Source of the DNA: DASUFH01 sp036274645
Lineage (GTDB): Bacteria; Acidobacteriota; Terriglobia; 20CM-2-55-15
Direction of reading: 5' to 3'
Assembly: GCA_036274645.1 (NCBI GenBank)
Contig: DASUFH010000066.1
Span: 1 to 5,473 of the forward strand
DNA length: 5,473 bases
The notes under the pieces were generated by a model. The model worked only from the letters and a program-made list of their open reading frames with translations, made no database searches and had not been told where the DNA came from. This document shows positions 5,393 to 5,473 of the stretch, in pieces. The first letter of the stretch is position 1; every line of letters starts with the position of its first letter. The translations under genes were made by a program, and so were the position numbers.

Positions 5393-5473
5393 ATGAAAGT
5401 TGGCGGCCAGCGAATCGACGAGCAGGTCATCGCACGCATACAGATAATCGCCGACGAGAATGGCGGTATGAAG
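5393..5473 (+). CDS. 5' fragment of an unidentified plus-strand reading frame (runs off window)
   Basis: An ATG at 5393 opens a frame of 27 codons that is still open at the window edge (MKVGGQRIDEQVIARIQ at its start). An in-frame TAG at 5381-5383 means the ATG is the earliest ATG start. No Shine-Dalgarno is visible. The start, a short basic strand followed by an amphipathic helix, is faintly reminiscent of the N-termini of DUF4338/DruA-like proteins found in some transposable elements. The fragment is too short to name and this resemblance is weak. Confidence 0.4.
   Translation, partial: MKVGGQRIDEQVIARIQIIADENGGMK

Noticed and set aside
5118..5396. Short frames on both strands across the right-hand intergenic region
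   Set aside because: Their sequence is translated palindromic repeat, rich in Arg, Pro, Gly and Ser, with no ribosome site or domain.

Overview
The window looks like chromosomal DNA of a GC-rich soil-type bacterium. The best guess is Acidobacteriota (Solibacter/Bryobacter-like), because secreted DUF6152 proteins, exported proteins with Gly/Arg-rich linkers and large palindromic intergenic repeats are typical of that group. This placement is an inference from gene content, not the result of a search. Nothing points to a phage or plasmid.

Layout, left to right. Positions 2-352 (+) hold the C-terminal end of a membrane-anchored protein that resembles DUF3999. A 162-bp palindromic element (352-513) fills the gap to a convergent gene. 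From 520 to 4929 every gene lies on the minus strand. In transcription order these are: a secreted protein of an unnamed family (4929-3925), a secreted metallo-beta-lactamase-fold protein that has lost one metal site (3916-2873), a small secreted DUF6152 protein (2838-2440), a second member of the unnamed family (2402-1482) and, after a 110-bp gap with a possible promoter, a secreted SGNH/GDSL hydrolase (1371-520). The first four are separated by only 8, 34 and 37 bp and probably form one operon. All five begin with a signal peptide, so the products should act outside the cytoplasmic membrane. Four of the five carry Gly/Arg/Pro/Ala-rich low-complexity stretches, each in a different position.

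The right end (4951-5392) has no convincing gene. Most of it is a second large composite palindrome (5039-5326), built like the first: outer complementary arms enclosing two compact hairpins. A plus-strand reading frame opens at 5393 and runs off the window.

The function of the four-gene unit is unknown. Its two paralogous secreted proteins, DUF6152 protein and metal-site-depleted MBL protein suggest a periplasmic or extracellular pathway. The SGNH hydrolase is the only product with a fully intact, recognisable catalytic site.
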